Below are positions 22,603 through 31,702 of a stretch of DNA of 51,133 nucleotides, piece by piece. Source of the stretch: Sandaracinaceae bacterium. Lineage in GTDB: Bacteria > Myxococcota_A > Polyangia > Polyangiales > Sandaracinaceae. The notes under the pieces are model-generated. The model was given only the letters and a program-made list of their open reading frames with translations, had not been told where the DNA came from and made no database searches. Location of the stretch: NCBI GenBank assembly GCA_019694315.1, contig JAIBCE010000013.1, positions 1-51,133 of the forward strand, given 5' to 3'. The translations under genes and the position numbers were made by a program. Each line of letters starts with the position of its first letter. Positions within the stretch are counted from its first letter, which is position 1.

Positions 22603-23532
22603 ATGTCCCAGGTCGCATCTGGCTCGCAGGCCGACACGTCTGGCGAGGCCCACACGCCGCTCGGCCCGCTCGTCCTCGTCACCGGTAAGGGCGGCGTCGG
22701 CAAGACGAGCATCGCGGCCGGGCTGGCCGAGGCGGCCGCCCGTCGCGACGGCGCCGCCATGCTCATCGAGTTCGGCGACGGCGAGTCCGGAAAGCGCATC
22801 CTCGGCCGCAATTCCAAGGTGATCCACCGCGTCGTCGATCCGCGCGTCGCGATGGAGATGGCGATCGCAAACCTCCTCGGCTCGACGATCCTCGCCAAGC
22901 TCTTCCTCGGGAATTTCGCGGTCCGGCCCATGCTCCGGGCCGCGCCCGCCATGCGCGAGCTCGCCATGCTCGAGTGCGTGCGGCTCTACGCCGACGAGGT
23001 GCCGGGCAAGCTGGTGGTGGTGGACATGCCGGCCACGGGCCACGGCCTCACCTGGCTGCGCCTGCCGGTGCAGATGCGCGACATGTTCGCGAGCGGTCCG
23101 ATCCACGATCTCGCGGCGCGCATCGTCGATCGCCTCGTGGCGCCCTCGCGCTGCTCGGTGGTCGTGGTGACGCTGCCCGAGCGCCTCGTGCTGAGCGAGA
23201 CGGTCGAGCTCTGCCGCGCGCTCGATCGCGAGGTGAAGCTCCCGCCCGCGCGCCTGGTCGTGAACCGCTTCCCGTCCGAGCTCGCGCCCGAGGCGTGGGA
23301 TCAGACGCGTGCGCTCATCGCGCGCGGAGGGCCCGAGGGCGAGGCGGCCAAGGAGCTCCTGCGCGTGATGGACGCCCGCCGCACGGCACGCGAGGAGACG
23401 CTCACGATCCTCCGGGAGCTCGATCCCAAGAAGGGCTCGCACGTGACCTCGAAGCTCCTCTTTCCCGAGTCGCTCGAGGATCTGGGGGCCATCGACGTGG
23501 CGTCGTGGCTCGAGGCGCGAGGCGCGGCATGA
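22603..23532 (+). CDS. ArsA/Get3-type anion-transporting ATPase, first of a pair
   Basis: 309 residues with the deviant Walker A of the MinD/ArsA class, LVLVTGKGGVGKTSIAAGLA (P-loop at 28-35). Switch regions are AAMLIEFGDGESGKRI and LVVVDMPATGHGLTWLRLPV (the latter corresponds to the DTAPTGH segment of ArsA). The length is that of half-size ArsA-like proteins. Substrate is unknown: in this family it may be a membrane-protein insertion, export or motility factor rather than arsenite. ATG 22603 gives an N-terminus just ahead of the P-loop; longer in-frame starts exist but precede a poorly coding segment. The stop overlaps the next ATPase start by 4 bases. Confidence 0.85.
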   Translation: MSQVASGSQADTSGEAHTPLGPLVLVTGKGGVGKTSIAAGLAEAAARRDGAAMLIEFGDGESGKRILGRNSKVIHRVVDPRVAMEMAIANLLGSTILAKLFLGNFAVRPMLRAAPAMRELAMLECVRLYADEVPGKLVVVDMPATGHGLTWLRLPVQMRDMFASGPIHDLAARIVDRLVAPSRCSVVVVTLPERLVLSETVELCRALDREVKLPPARLVVNRFPSELAPEAWDQTRALIARGGPEGEAAKELLRVMDARRTAREETLTILRELDPKKGSHVTSKLLFPESLEDLGAIDVASWLEARGAA

Positions 23533-24638
23533 GCGCGCACATCCCGACGACGATCATCTGCGCCGGTGGTGGCGGCGTGGGCAAGACCACGACCAGCGCG
23601 GCGCTGGCGCTCGCGCTCGCGCGCAAGGGAAAGACGGTGCTCGTCGTCACGGTCGATCCGGCGCGACGTCTCGCGCACGCGATGGGCGTGGAGATCGACG
23701 AGCGCGTGCAGCCCGCGCACGTGGAGCCCGAGGTGGAGGGCAAGCTCTTCGCGCTCATGCCCGAGCCGCGCCGCTCGACGCCGACGTTCGCCGAGATCCT
23801 CTTCGAGGGGCGTCCCGACGACCTCGCGCGCGTGATGAAGAACCCCGTCTACCTGACGATGGCAGACGCCGCGGCGAGCATGCACGAGATCGTGTCGCTC
23901 GTGCTCATCGCGCGCGCGGTCGAGAAGCAGAAGTTCGACTACCTCGTCATCGACACCGCGCCCTCGCGCAACGCGCTCGACTTCGTGAGCTACCCGGGCC
24001 GTCTCGCGGTGCTCTTCGAGGGTCGTGCGGTGGGCTGGCTCGGAGGCCTCGCGCGTCGCGTGAACGAAGAGGGCGAGAGCGTGAAGGATCCGGGCATGTT
24101 CGCGGGCGCGCAGGCCCGCATCGAGGCCCTCTTCGCGCGCATCCTCAACCCGCGCCTGCTCCGCGAGCTCGCGCAGCTCTTCGCAGATCTCGCGCTCGTC
24201 AAGGATCGCTTCGCCGAGCTCGCGCGCACGAGCGAGACGCTCCTGCTCGGCTCGCGCTCGCGCTACGTGCTCGTGGCGGCGCCGAGCGGCTCGGCGCAGG
24301 CCGACGCGATCTTCCTCCACAAGAAGCTCACCAAGCTCGAGCAGCGTCCGGTGGGCGTGATCCTCAACCGCAGCGACGAGTCTCCGCCGCCGTGGCTCGA
24401 GGTGCTGCGCAAGAGCGCTGGCGGCTGGCCTGCGCTCGGCGCCGCGATCGCACAGGTGGACCTGGAGCTCAAGACGCGTCGTCGCGCGGGTGATCGGCTC
24501 TCGGACGGCCTCAAGAAGGCGATCGGCCAGGTGCCGCAGCTCCGCACGCCCACCATCGAGGCCGCCGATCCCGCGGTGATCGTGCGCGGCCTCGCGACCG
24601 CGCTCACGCCAAGCCTCGAGCAGCTCGCAGGGCGCTGA
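23529..24638 (+). CDS. ArsA/Get3-type anion-transporting ATPase, second of a pair
   Basis: 369 residues with P-loop ICAGGGGVGKTTTSAALALA (13-20 for the GGVGKT core), VLVVTVDPARRLAHAMG (Walker A', switch I) and the conserved DTAPSRNALDF (switch II, as in DTAPTGHTL). A long helical insertion follows (about 165-245, VKDPGMFAGAQARIEALFA). C-terminal motif PVGVILNRSDE is the A-loop NR segment. Translation is coupled to the first ATPase through an ATGA overlap at 23529-23532. The pair probably forms a heterodimer, each contributing a nucleotide site, as the two halves of ArsA do. The cargo is unknown. Confidence 0.9.
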   Translation: MSAHIPTTIICAGGGGVGKTTTSAALALALARKGKTVLVVTVDPARRLAHAMGVEIDERVQPAHVEPEVEGKLFALMPEPRRSTPTFAEILFEGRPDDLARVMKNPVYLTMADAAASMHEIVSLVLIARAVEKQKFDYLVIDTAPSRNALDFVSYPGRLAVLFEGRAVGWLGGLARRVNEEGESVKDPGMFAGAQARIEALFARILNPRLLRELAQLFADLALVKDRFAELARTSETLLLGSRSRYVLVAAPSGSAQADAIFLHKKLTKLEQRPVGVILNRSDESPPPWLEVLRKSAGGWPALGAAIAQVDLELKTRRRAGDRLSDGLKKAIGQVPQLRTPTIEAADPAVIVRGLATALTPSLEQLAGR

Positions 24639-24670
24639 CGGTCGCCGCGCCGGACGAGCGGTACGCGCGC

Positions 24671-24859
24671 TCAGGCGTCGGGATCGGAGGGCATCGGCTT
24701 CTTCGGCGCGGCGGCGCTGTCGGGATCGCTGCCGGCCTTGCCCACGCCCACCACGTCGGGGCTCTGGCCCACGTTGCCGAGCGTGGGGTTGGGCTTGGGC
24801 CGCGAGGTGACGATGTCCTCGTCGCTGAGCGTGAGGGGCTTCTTGGGGGTCTCCGACAT
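24671..24859 (-). CDS. Small hydrophilic protein of unknown function
   Basis: 62 residues, MSETPKKPLTLSDEDIVTSR at the start and KKPMPSDPDA at the end. It is rich in Pro, Lys, Asp and Gly and lacks hydrophobic segments, so it is probably cytoplasmic and disordered. Codon use matches the neighbours. It is the last gene of a minus-strand run that begins with the 27038 gene, 28 bases after the DUF882-type gene stop. No family is recognised. Confidence 0.55.
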   Translation of the reverse strand: MSETPKKPLTLSDEDIVTSRPKPNPTLGNVGQSPDVVGVGKAGSDPDSAAAPKKPMPSDPDA

Positions 24860-24887
24860 GGGCGCGAGCATACGCCCGGTGCGCGGA

Positions 24888-25910
24888 TCACTCGCGTGGA
24901 TTCGCGTCGACACCGCCGCTCACGGAGGCGTCCGTGAGAGAGGCCGGAGGCACTCCCGCGTCCGGCTCGAGCGTGCGCGCGGTCGAGCCTTCACGCGTGC
25001 CCTCGTCCCCTGCCTCGCTCGGCGCCTCGTCCACGTCGAGCGTGGTGCCCGAGAGCTCGGGGGAAGCGTTCTCCTCTTGCGCGCTCTCCTCGTCGGTGAG
25101 CTCCTCGAGATCGGGCACCGGCTCGGCGCCGAGGTTGCGTGCGATGCGATCGAAGCGCGGACCGAGCGTGGCGAGGATGCGTCGCTCGCGGTTGGGCTGA
25201 TCGGGTCCGGACGCGTCGGACCAGAAGTAGCTCCGCGCGCGCACGTCGAGGTGCACGAAGCCGCTCGTCGGATAGATGCCCACACCCACATAGCCCTGCG
25301 GGCGCAGGTAGCCCGCGAGCCGACGATCGGGCACGCCGGGAAGCACGAGATCGATCGCGCGCCCCTGCGCGTGGCGGCTCCGCGGGTTGCCGCTGCGGTA
25401 GCCGCTGATCACGTACACGTACGGTGCATGGAAGTGGCGCACTGCGCGGTGCACGAGCTGGAGCAGGCGAGGGTGGATGGGCCGATGTGTTCCGTCGACG
25501 CGGTACGTGAACGCGAGCTCGGCGCGCTCGAGCGCCTCGCCCGAGAAGGTGCCGTCGTCGTCGGGGACGAGCTCGAAGCGCTCTCGGCCCGCGATCGGCC
25601 GAAACACGATGGGCGCCGGCGTGGCGCGCGACCACGCCTCGATCTCGCCGCGCGAGGCGCGCTGGTGCCAGCGACGGATCTGTCGCCGCTGCGCCGCGGT
25701 GAGGCGCGGCACGAAGCGTCGTCGTCGTGTGCTCGTCCGCGTGCGCGTCGCGCGTCGCGATCGGGAGCGTTGCGCGCTCGGGGCGCGTGGGCGGCCTGCC
25801 TGCGCGGTGGCCGTGGAGGGCTCGCCGCCGAGGGGGCCGATCGGCGCGAGCAGCGCGAGCACGAGCGCGCCCAGCGCCAGGAGCAAGAACGTGGACGCGC
25901 GCGTCGACAC
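24888..25910 (-). CDS. DUF882/peptidase M15-like protein, membrane-anchored
   Basis: 340 residues. N-terminal signal/anchor VSTRASTFLLLALGALVLALL, then an Arg/Thr-rich segment and a helix FVPRLTAAQRRQIRRWHQRA. A C-terminal domain contains VYVISGYRSGNPRSRHAQGR followed by AID, and later GIYPTSGFVHLDVR. These are the metal-binding His-Asp and His of the YcbK/DUF882 (M15-like) family, which cleave or bind peptidoglycan peptides. The tail after residue 245 is acidic and Ser/Glu-rich with DAGVPPASLTDAS. GTG 25910 starts 5 bases after the RNase III stop, suggesting coupled transcription. Confidence 0.82.
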   Translation of the reverse strand: MSTRASTFLLLALGALVLALLAPIGPLGGEPSTATAQAGRPRAPSAQRSRSRRATRTRTSTRRRRFVPRLTAAQRRQIRRWHQRASRGEIEAWSRATPAPIVFRPIAGRERFELVPDDDGTFSGEALERAELAFTYRVDGTHRPIHPRLLQLVHRAVRHFHAPYVYVISGYRSGNPRSRHAQGRAIDLVLPGVPDRRLAGYLRPQGYVGVGIYPTSGFVHLDVRARSYFWSDASGPDQPNRERRILATLGPRFDRIARNLGAEPVPDLEELTDEESAQEENASPELSGTTLDVDEAPSEAGDEGTREGSTARTLEPDAGVPPASLTDASVSGGVDANPRE

Positions 25911-25915
25911 GGTGC

Positions 25916-26674
25916 TCAGGTGGGTCCGCCGCCGCTCGCGGGCTCGGGCTCGCGGAGGAGGCCGAACGCCTCGCGCGCGGCGGCTTGCTCGGCCTCGAGC
26001 TTGGAGCGCCCCTGTCCCCGCGCGAGCTCGCGGCCCTCGACCTGGATCGCGACGAAGAAGGTGCGCGCATGCTCGGGGCCCTCGTGCCCCACGAGCTCGT
26101 AGCGCGGTGTGCCGCGCCCCTCGGCCTGGAGGTGCTCCTGGACGCGCGACTTGAAGTCGCCCTCGCCGGGCGCCATCGCGTCGAGGTGAGGCTCGAGCAG
26201 GCGCTTGGCCACGGCGAGCGCAGCCTCGGTGCTCGCGTCGAGCAGCACCGCTGCGATCACGGCCTCGAGCGCGCTCGCGAGCAGACGCGCCTTGGTGCGA
26301 CCGCCGCTGCGCTCCTCGCCCCGACCGAGACGCAAGAGCGGTCCGAGGTCGAGCGAGGTGGCGATCTTCGCGAGCGTCCGCTCGCACACGAGGTCGGCGC
26401 GTCGGCGCGTGAGCTCACCCTCGCGCGCGCCCGGGAAGCTCGCGCGGAGCAGCATCGCCGCGGCGAGGCCGACGACGGAATCGCCCAGAAATTCCAGCGT
26501 TTCGTTGTGATCGGGCGCGAGGTCGGGACGCTCGTTCGTGAACGAGCGGTGCGTGAGGGCCTGGAGCCAGATCGACGCGTCGCTCACCTCGTGGCCGAGC
26601 GCGCTCGCGAGCGTCGTGAGGCCCTCGAGGGCGGCGGTGGGAGGTGACGAAGGGCGAACGGCGACCGGCGGCAC
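25916..26674 (-). CDS. rnc: Ribonuclease III
   Basis: About 252 residues. The RNase III domain has QALTHRSFTNERPDLAPDHN and the signature NETLEFLGDSVVGL (57-70), with the metal-binding acidic residues. A second acidic motif lies in LASALEAVIAAVLLD. A double-stranded RNA-binding domain follows (KSRVQEHLQAEGRGTPRYEL, GRSKLEAEQAAAREAF). It cleaves structured RNAs, including rRNA precursors. GTG 26674 (VPPVAVRPSS) is a reasonable start; GTG 26710 would add 12 basic residues. It lies in an operon-like run with membrane proteins and the DUF882-type gene rather than with era or lepB. Confidence 0.93.
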   Translation of the reverse strand: MPPVAVRPSSPPTAALEGLTTLASALGHEVSDASIWLQALTHRSFTNERPDLAPDHNETLEFLGDSVVGLAAAMLLRASFPGAREGELTRRRADLVCERTLAKIATSLDLGPLLRLGRGEERSGGRTKARLLASALEAVIAAVLLDASTEAALAVAKRLLEPHLDAMAPGEGDFKSRVQEHLQAEGRGTPRYELVGHEGPEHARTFFVAIQVEGRELARGQGRSKLEAEQAAAREAFGLLREPEPASGGGPT

Positions 26675-26785
26675 GCGCGCGAGCCTACGACGAAGCGCGC
26701 GAGGCGGCACGACGCACGCCGTGGACGCGGCGTTCTCGCGTGGCGAGCCTCGGCGAGCCCCGGCTCGTGCTCGATCGAGCTCGTC

Positions 26786-27034
26786 TCACCGCCGTCGCTC
26801 GCGGCGGAGCTTGCGGAGCACGGTCTCGAGGCGCTCGAGCTCGCTCGCGTCGGGGCTTCGCTCGCGCTCGCGCTCGAGCAGGGAGTCCGACGCGCGCGGG
26901 TCGTGCGTGAGCTTGTCGAGCTCTCTGCGCAGCGTCGTGACCGTGCGAGGCGCCTTCTTCTTGGGCATGCGCGAGAGCGCGTAGAGCGCCGCGCACGCGA
27001 CGATCACGAGGCCGAGGACGAGCGCCCGCTCCAT
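26786..27034 (-). CDS. Small membrane protein with charged tail
   Basis: 82 residues: one N-terminal helix, ALVLGLVIVACAALYALSRM, then a highly charged, coiled-coil-like tail (LRRELDKLTHDPRASDSLL, SELERLETVLRKLRRERRR). It probably sits in the inner membrane with the tail in the cytoplasm. It starts 3 bases after the stop of the 27038 membrane protein and ends 112 bases before the RNase III gene, so it belongs to the same transcript. No family is recognised. Confidence 0.65.
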   Translation of the reverse strand: MERALVLGLVIVACAALYALSRMPKKKAPRTVTTLRRELDKLTHDPRASDSLLERERERSPDASELERLETVLRKLRRERRR

Positions 27035-27037
27035 CGA

Positions 27038-28036
27038 TCACCGCCGCGACGCGAAGAAGGCGCGGGCACGATCGGCGTCGGCGCTCGAGACCTCGACGGG
27101 CTCGCTGCGCTCGCCGAGGCGCAGGGTGATCGTGGTGCCGTCCACGCTCGGGCGTGCGTCCTCGCGTGCGGCATCGACGAAGTGACCGAAGCTACCTCCG
27201 CGCGCGGTGGACACGACGAGCTCCTCGGACTCCGCCGCGTCGCCCTCGCGCGCGAGCAGCGTGTAGAGCCGCGCGAGCTGGTGCGCCTCGGGCACCTCGG
27301 TGAAGCGGATCACGCGCGTGGGCCCGACGAAGAGAGGCCCATAGTTCATGGCCGTCGTGCGTGTGCGTGCGACGAAGAGCACGTCGGACCGAGCCTCACC
27401 GGGCGCGAGCTCGCCGCCGATCTCGGGCAGCGATGCGAGCTCGATCCAACGGGTGGCGACAGCGTGCTCGTAGAGATCGAGCAGGCCCTGCATCTCCGCG
27501 ATCGGGCCGACCTTCACCCATGCGCCCGAGTCGAGCTGGAGCTCCACGCGGTGCGTGGGCACCTCTTGTCGCTGTCCGTAGCGACCGTGGTAGACGGCCA
27601 CGTACTGGCGCATCTCGCGGATGCGATCGAGCGGCCAGCGCTCGTAGCCGCCGAGGAGCTTCGTGGTCACGAGCGCTCGAGGCGTGAGGAAGTAGCTCGG
27701 CCGGAGGCGCGGCTTGATCGCGACATAGCCCGCGGCCCCGACGAAGCCGAACGAGATCAGCGTGCACAAGAGCGAGGGCAGGCTCGCGGCGAGGTAGTCG
27801 CTCGTGCTCATCTCGGGTCGGTCGTCGTACGGCTCGCCGTAGGAGTCGTAGCTGGAGCTCGTGCTCGCGCCGAGGATGAGGATGGGGACGAACGCCAGCG
27901 TGCCGCAGAGGTGGAGGCCCACCAGCGCCGCGACCACGTAGACCCACGCGCCCCAGCCCGCGGGGCCACCGCCACGGCTCTGCCAGACGACCTTCTCACC
28001 CTGCTCGAGGGGCAGACCCGTGTTCGTGCGCGCCAC
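27038..28036 (-). CDS. Membrane protein with PH-like domain, function unknown
   Basis: 332 residues. Two helices lie in the first 105 residues ([20 protein letters not shown] and [20 protein letters not shown]). A soluble part begins near [19 protein letters not shown], resembling the strands of bacterial PH domains, where a protein is anchored by helices and followed by [15 protein letters not shown] sequence. Later blocks include [20 protein letters not shown] and [19 protein letters not shown]. The start is GTG 28036 ([18 protein letters not shown]). It heads the minus-strand run that includes the small membrane protein and RNase III, and is divergent from the cysteine-rich lipoprotein. 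Confidence 0.72.
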   Translation of the reverse strand: MARTNTGLPLEQGEKVVWQSRGGGPAGWGAWVYVVAALVGLHLCGTLAFVPILILGASTSSSYDSYGEPYDDRPEMSTSDYLAASLPSLLCTLISFGFVGAAGYVAIKPRLRPSYFLTPRALVTTKLLGGYERWPLDRIREMRQYVAVYHGRYGQRQEVPTHRVELQLDSGAWVKVGPIAEMQGLLDLYEHAVATRWIELASLPEIGGELAPGEARSDVLFVARTRTTAMNYGPLFVGPTRVIRFTEVPEAHQLARLYTLLAREGDAAESEELVVSTARGGSFGHFVDAAREDARPSVDGTTITLRLGERSEPVEVSSADADRARAFFASRR

Positions 28037-28182
28037 GCGTGCCTTGTACGCGATCCGCCCATGGCTTGCTTCCCCCGGCGATTGGTCCGTACGTCTGCTT
28101 GCGTCCAAGCCCTCGGAGCGATCAGTCCTCCGGCTTCTGTTATCGTCGCGCGTCCCTGGGCTCGGGACGGAGAGAGGACAGC

Positions 28183-29637
28183 ATGCGTACTTATGTGACC
28201 ACCCTGCTCGCGGCGACGGCGGCCGCGGGCGCGCTCGCCGGCTGCGCGAGCACCAACACCGTGGGCGACGACGACGCCGGGATCGTGCTCGATCTCGACG
28301 CGCCGGCGCGACCCGACTCGAACGTGCCGCCAGGCACCGACGGTGGACCGCCACCTCCCCCCGACGCGTACGTCGCGCCGCCCGAGTGCGGCAACGGCCG
28401 CCTCGAGGCCGGTGAGCAGTGCGACGACGGCAACCTCACGCCGGGCGATGGCTGCGGCGCGGACTGCACGCGCGACCCGTACTGCGGCGACGGAACGCGC
28501 GACAGCGGCGAGGTCTGCGACGACGGCAACAACCTCTCGGGCGACGGCTGTCGCGGCGACTGTCAGTCGAACGAGACGTGCGGCAACGGTGTGGTCGACT
28601 TCCACCGTGGCGAGGTCTGCGACGGCACACCCGGCTGCGACCCGGAGTGCCACACGATCGTGGGCTGCGGCGACGGAATGCTCGGCGCTGGCGAGCAGTG
28701 TGACGACGGCAACGTCACGCGCTGGGACGGCTGTGGTCCCGACTGTCGCAGCGAGGTGAGCGTTCTCCTCGAGAACACGCAATTCGGCGACGAGGGCACG
28801 GGCTGCGACTACTCCGGCGACGGCATGCCCGACAACCGTTTCGCCACCGCGCTCGGTGGTGCGCTGCCGCTCATCAACATGTTCTTCGGCGGCGGCGGCG
28901 GCCCCGGCGGCGGCCGCGGTCCCACGTTCCTCCTCTCGTTCATGGGTCTCGACGACCCGGCAGGCATCGACGACCCCGCGCTTCGCACCGCGTGGCTCCT
29001 CGGAACGGCTGCGGGCGCCGGCTACACGGTGAACATGAGCTCGCTCAACGCGGACTTCACACCGACGACGTCGCTCGAGAGCCGCATCGCGGCGCGCGCG
29101 CTCACGGGTGGCCCCGAGGATCTCGATCTCCCGATCGCGTTCCTCCCGATCACGCTCGAGCAGGGCCGTCTGTCGGCCACCACCACGCAGGCGGGCGGTG
29201 AGCTCACCGGCCTGAACGACGGCCTCATCTGCGGTGGCGTGCCGACCTCGCTCCTCTCGTTCCTCACGGCGAGCATGATCGAGATGCTCGCGGGCGCGGG
29301 CGGCGGCGGCTTCATGATCGACATCGGCCCGCCCTGCGACGGCTCGACCGACGATCCCACGCTCGCCGACATGATGATCGGCGGCGCCACCATCGCGATC
29401 ATCCGCCTGCGTCCGACCTCGCCCGACGTCGACCTCGACGGCGACGGCCTCGAGTCCTTCGAGGTGGCGCGCACTGGCCCGCGCGGCTGCCAGCCCGTGG
29501 TCACCGCGTGCATCGACGGCGACGGCACGCGCATCGAGGGACGCGGCTGCTACAACGACCCGCGCATCGCCGACGGCTACTCGTCGGCGCTCACGTTCAC
29601 CGCGACGCGCGCGGAGATCACCGGCGTCGGCATGTGA
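28183..29637 (+). CDS. Lipoprotein with Myxococcus cysteine-rich repeats
   Basis: 484 residues. Lipoprotein signal [20 protein letters not shown] then Cys 21, followed by a Pro/Asp linker. Four cysteine-rich repeats of the DUF4215/Myxococcus type occupy about 69-188: [51 protein letters not shown] and [19 protein letters not shown]-terminal domain of about 290 residues contains a Gly run ([13 protein letters not shown]) and closes with [14 protein letters not shown], a Ca2+-binding-like Asp motif. The domain's function is unknown; it is likely surface-exposed. A strong ggagagagga ribosome site precedes the ATG. It is followed by a hairpin terminator. Confidence 0.85.
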   Translation: MRTYVTTLLAATAAAGALAGCASTNTVGDDDAGIVLDLDAPARPDSNVPPGTDGGPPPPPDAYVAPPECGNGRLEAGEQCDDGNLTPGDGCGADCTRDPYCGDGTRDSGEVCDDGNNLSGDGCRGDCQSNETCGNGVVDFHRGEVCDGTPGCDPECHTIVGCGDGMLGAGEQCDDGNVTRWDGCGPDCRSEVSVLLENTQFGDEGTGCDYSGDGMPDNRFATALGGALPLINMFFGGGGGPGGGRGPTFLLSFMGLDDPAGIDDPALRTAWLLGTAAGAGYTVNMSSLNADFTPTTSLESRIAARALTGGPEDLDLPIAFLPITLEQGRLSATTTQAGGELTGLNDGLICGGVPTSLLSFLTASMIEMLAGAGGGGFMIDIGPPCDGSTDDPTLADMMIGGATIAIIRLRPTSPDVDLDGDGLESFEVARTGPRGCQPVVTACIDGDGTRIEGRGCYNDPRIADGYSSALTFTATRAEITGVGM

Positions 29638-29672
29638 GCCGAGCACCGCTCGACGAGCGGTGACCTGACCGC

Positions 29673-29713
29673 GAAGAGGCCTCTTCCCGAAAGGGAGGAG
29701 GCCTCTTCGGTTT
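29673..29713 (+). terminator. Rho-independent-like terminator
   Basis: A long stem, gaagaggcctc...gaggcctcttc, around cttcccgaaagggaggag, followed by ggttt. It begins 35 bases after the stop of the cysteine-rich lipoprotein and ends just before the tandem repeat array. Confidence 0.75.
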
Positions 29714-29742
29714 GTGGGGATTCTGGGGTTCTTCACCCCCGT

Positions 29743-31640
29743 GCGACGCCCTGCTCAGTCTTGCCGGAGACGCCTCGAGTCGCCGTGAGAAGGCACGCCA
29801 GCAGCAGCCGCGCGAGGACGCCCTGATTCATGCGGGCGAGCACTGCGACCGGCAGGTGCGCGCCGACGATCCATCGCAAGCACGGCGTTGCTTGGTTCGT
29901 AGTTGGATGAAGCCCAGCGTTGTTCGGTTCGTGGTTGGCTGACCCAAGAGGGGAGTCCTCACGCGTCTTCGGCTCGCGTGCTCTCTCACGGCGAGCCCCG
30001 TGACGTCCCCGCCAAGACCTCTTCCTTCCTCGGCGCGCCGAGCGCGATTGCCCCTGTTCAGACGGGAATCCCAGGGTTTCTCAGCGAACTCGCGACGCCC
30101 TGCTCAGTCTTGCCGGAGACGCCTCGGAGTCGTCGTGAGGAGGCACGCGAGCAGCAGTCGCGCGAGGAGCCCCTCGTTCATGCGGGCGAGCACTGCGACC
30201 GGCAGGTGCGCGCCGACGATCCATCGCAAGCACGGCGTTGTTCGGTTCGTGGTTGGCTGACCCAGGAGGGGAGTCCTCACGCGTCTTCGGCTCGCGTGCG
30301 CTCTCACGGCGAGCCCCGTGACGTCCCCGCCAAGACTTCTTCCTTCCTCGGCGCGCCGAGCGCGATTGCCCCTGTTCAGACGGGAATCCCAGGGTTTCTC
30401 AGCGAACTCGCGACGCCCTGCTCGGTCTTGCCGGAGACGCCTCGGAGTCGCGTGAGGAGGCACGCGAGCAGCAGTCGCGCGAGGAGCCCCTCGTTCATGC
30501 GGGCGAGCACTGCGACCGGCAGGTGCGCGCCGACGATCCATCGCAAGCACGGCGTTGCTTGGTTCGTAGTTGGATGAAGCCCAGCGTTGTTCGGTTCGTG
30601 GTTGGCTGACCCAAGAGGGGAGTCCTCACGCGTCTTCGGCTCGCGTGCTCTCTCACGGCGAAGCCCCGTGACGTCCCCGCCAAGACTTCTTCCTTCCTCG
30701 GCGCGCGGAGCGCGATTGCCCCTGTTCAGAGGGGAGTCCCCGGGTTTCTCAGCGATCTCGCGACGCCCTGCTCGGTCTTGCCGGAGACGCCTCGAGTCGC
30801 CGTGAGAAGGCACGCCAGCAGCCGCCGCGCGAGGACGCCCTGATCTGATTCATGCAGGTGAGCACGGTGACCGGCAGGTGCGCGCGAACGATCCATCGCA
30901 AGCACGGCGTTGCTTGGTTCGTAGTTGGATGAAGCCCAGCGTTGTTCGGTTCGTGGTTGGCTGACCCAGGAGGGGAGTCCTCACGCGTCTTCGGCTCGCG
31001 TGCTCTCTCACGGCGAAGCCCCGTGACGTCCCCGCCAAGACTTCTTCCTTCCTCGGCGCGTGGAGCGCGAGAGCCGCCTCTTCGGACTCTTCCGAAGCGT
31101 CCTCTCGCGACGCCCTGCTCGGTCGTGCCGGAGACGCCTCGGAGTCGTCGTGAGGAGGCACGCGAGCAGCAGCCGCGCGAGGAGCCCCTCGTTCATGCGG
31201 GTGAGCACGAAGACCCAGAGGTGCGCGCCGACGACCCATCGCAAGCACGGCGTCGTCTCGGTCCGTGGCCGGATGAGCACGGCGTTGATTGGTTCGTGGT
31301 TGGCTGACCCAAGAGGGGAGTCCTCACGCGTCTTCGGCTCGCGTGCTCTCTCACGGCGAAGCCCCGTGACGTCCCCGCCAAGACTTCTTCCTTCCTCGGC
31401 GCGCCGAGCGCGATTGCCCCTGTTCAGAGAGATTGGAGTTCTCTACCCCCTTCTCTCGCCCCCTCGTGCGACGCCCTGCTCAGTCTTGCCGGAGACGCCT
31501 CGGAGTCGCCGTGAGGAGGCACGCCAGCAGCAGCCGCGCGAGGACGCCCCTCGTTCATGCGGCCGAGCACGGAGACGCACAGGTGCGCGTCGACGACCCA
31601 TCGCGAGCACGGCGCCGCCGCGGCTCGTGCATGGAAGGAC
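29743..31640. repeat. Six-unit tandem array, 318-361 bp units, non-coding on the plus strand
   Basis: The landmark gcgacgccctgctc begins at 29743, 30092, 30410, 30760, 31107 and 31468, giving spacings of 349, 318, 350, 347 and 361 bases. The 31-base length difference is an internal sub-repeat: gttgcttggttcgtagttgg is followed in long units by a second, similar block gttgttcggttcgtggttgg. Each unit also has a tcacggcgaagccccgtga hairpin. On the minus strand, units 1, 2, 3 and 5 carry a short frame starting MNxGxLARLLLACLL; units 1 (29733-29831) and 3 (30376-30498) remain open longest (32 and 40 codons of peptide). Units 4 and 6 are frameshifted. The gap 29638-31702 holds only the terminator and this array. 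Confidence 0.85.
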
Positions 31641-31702
31641 CCAAGTCGAGGGAGAGCTGACGGAACACGGCGTAGGATCGCCCGCAGCGGAAAGGTGCGC
31701 GA

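Noticed and set aside
29743..31640. Possible CRISPR array
   Set aside because: Units are 318-361 bases with near-identical sequence throughout; there are no short conserved repeats separated by unique spacers and no cas genes.
29743..31640. tRNA-like ggttcg segments in the array
   Set aside because: Neighbouring bases do not form a cloverleaf or acceptor stem; the motif simply recurs with the repeat.
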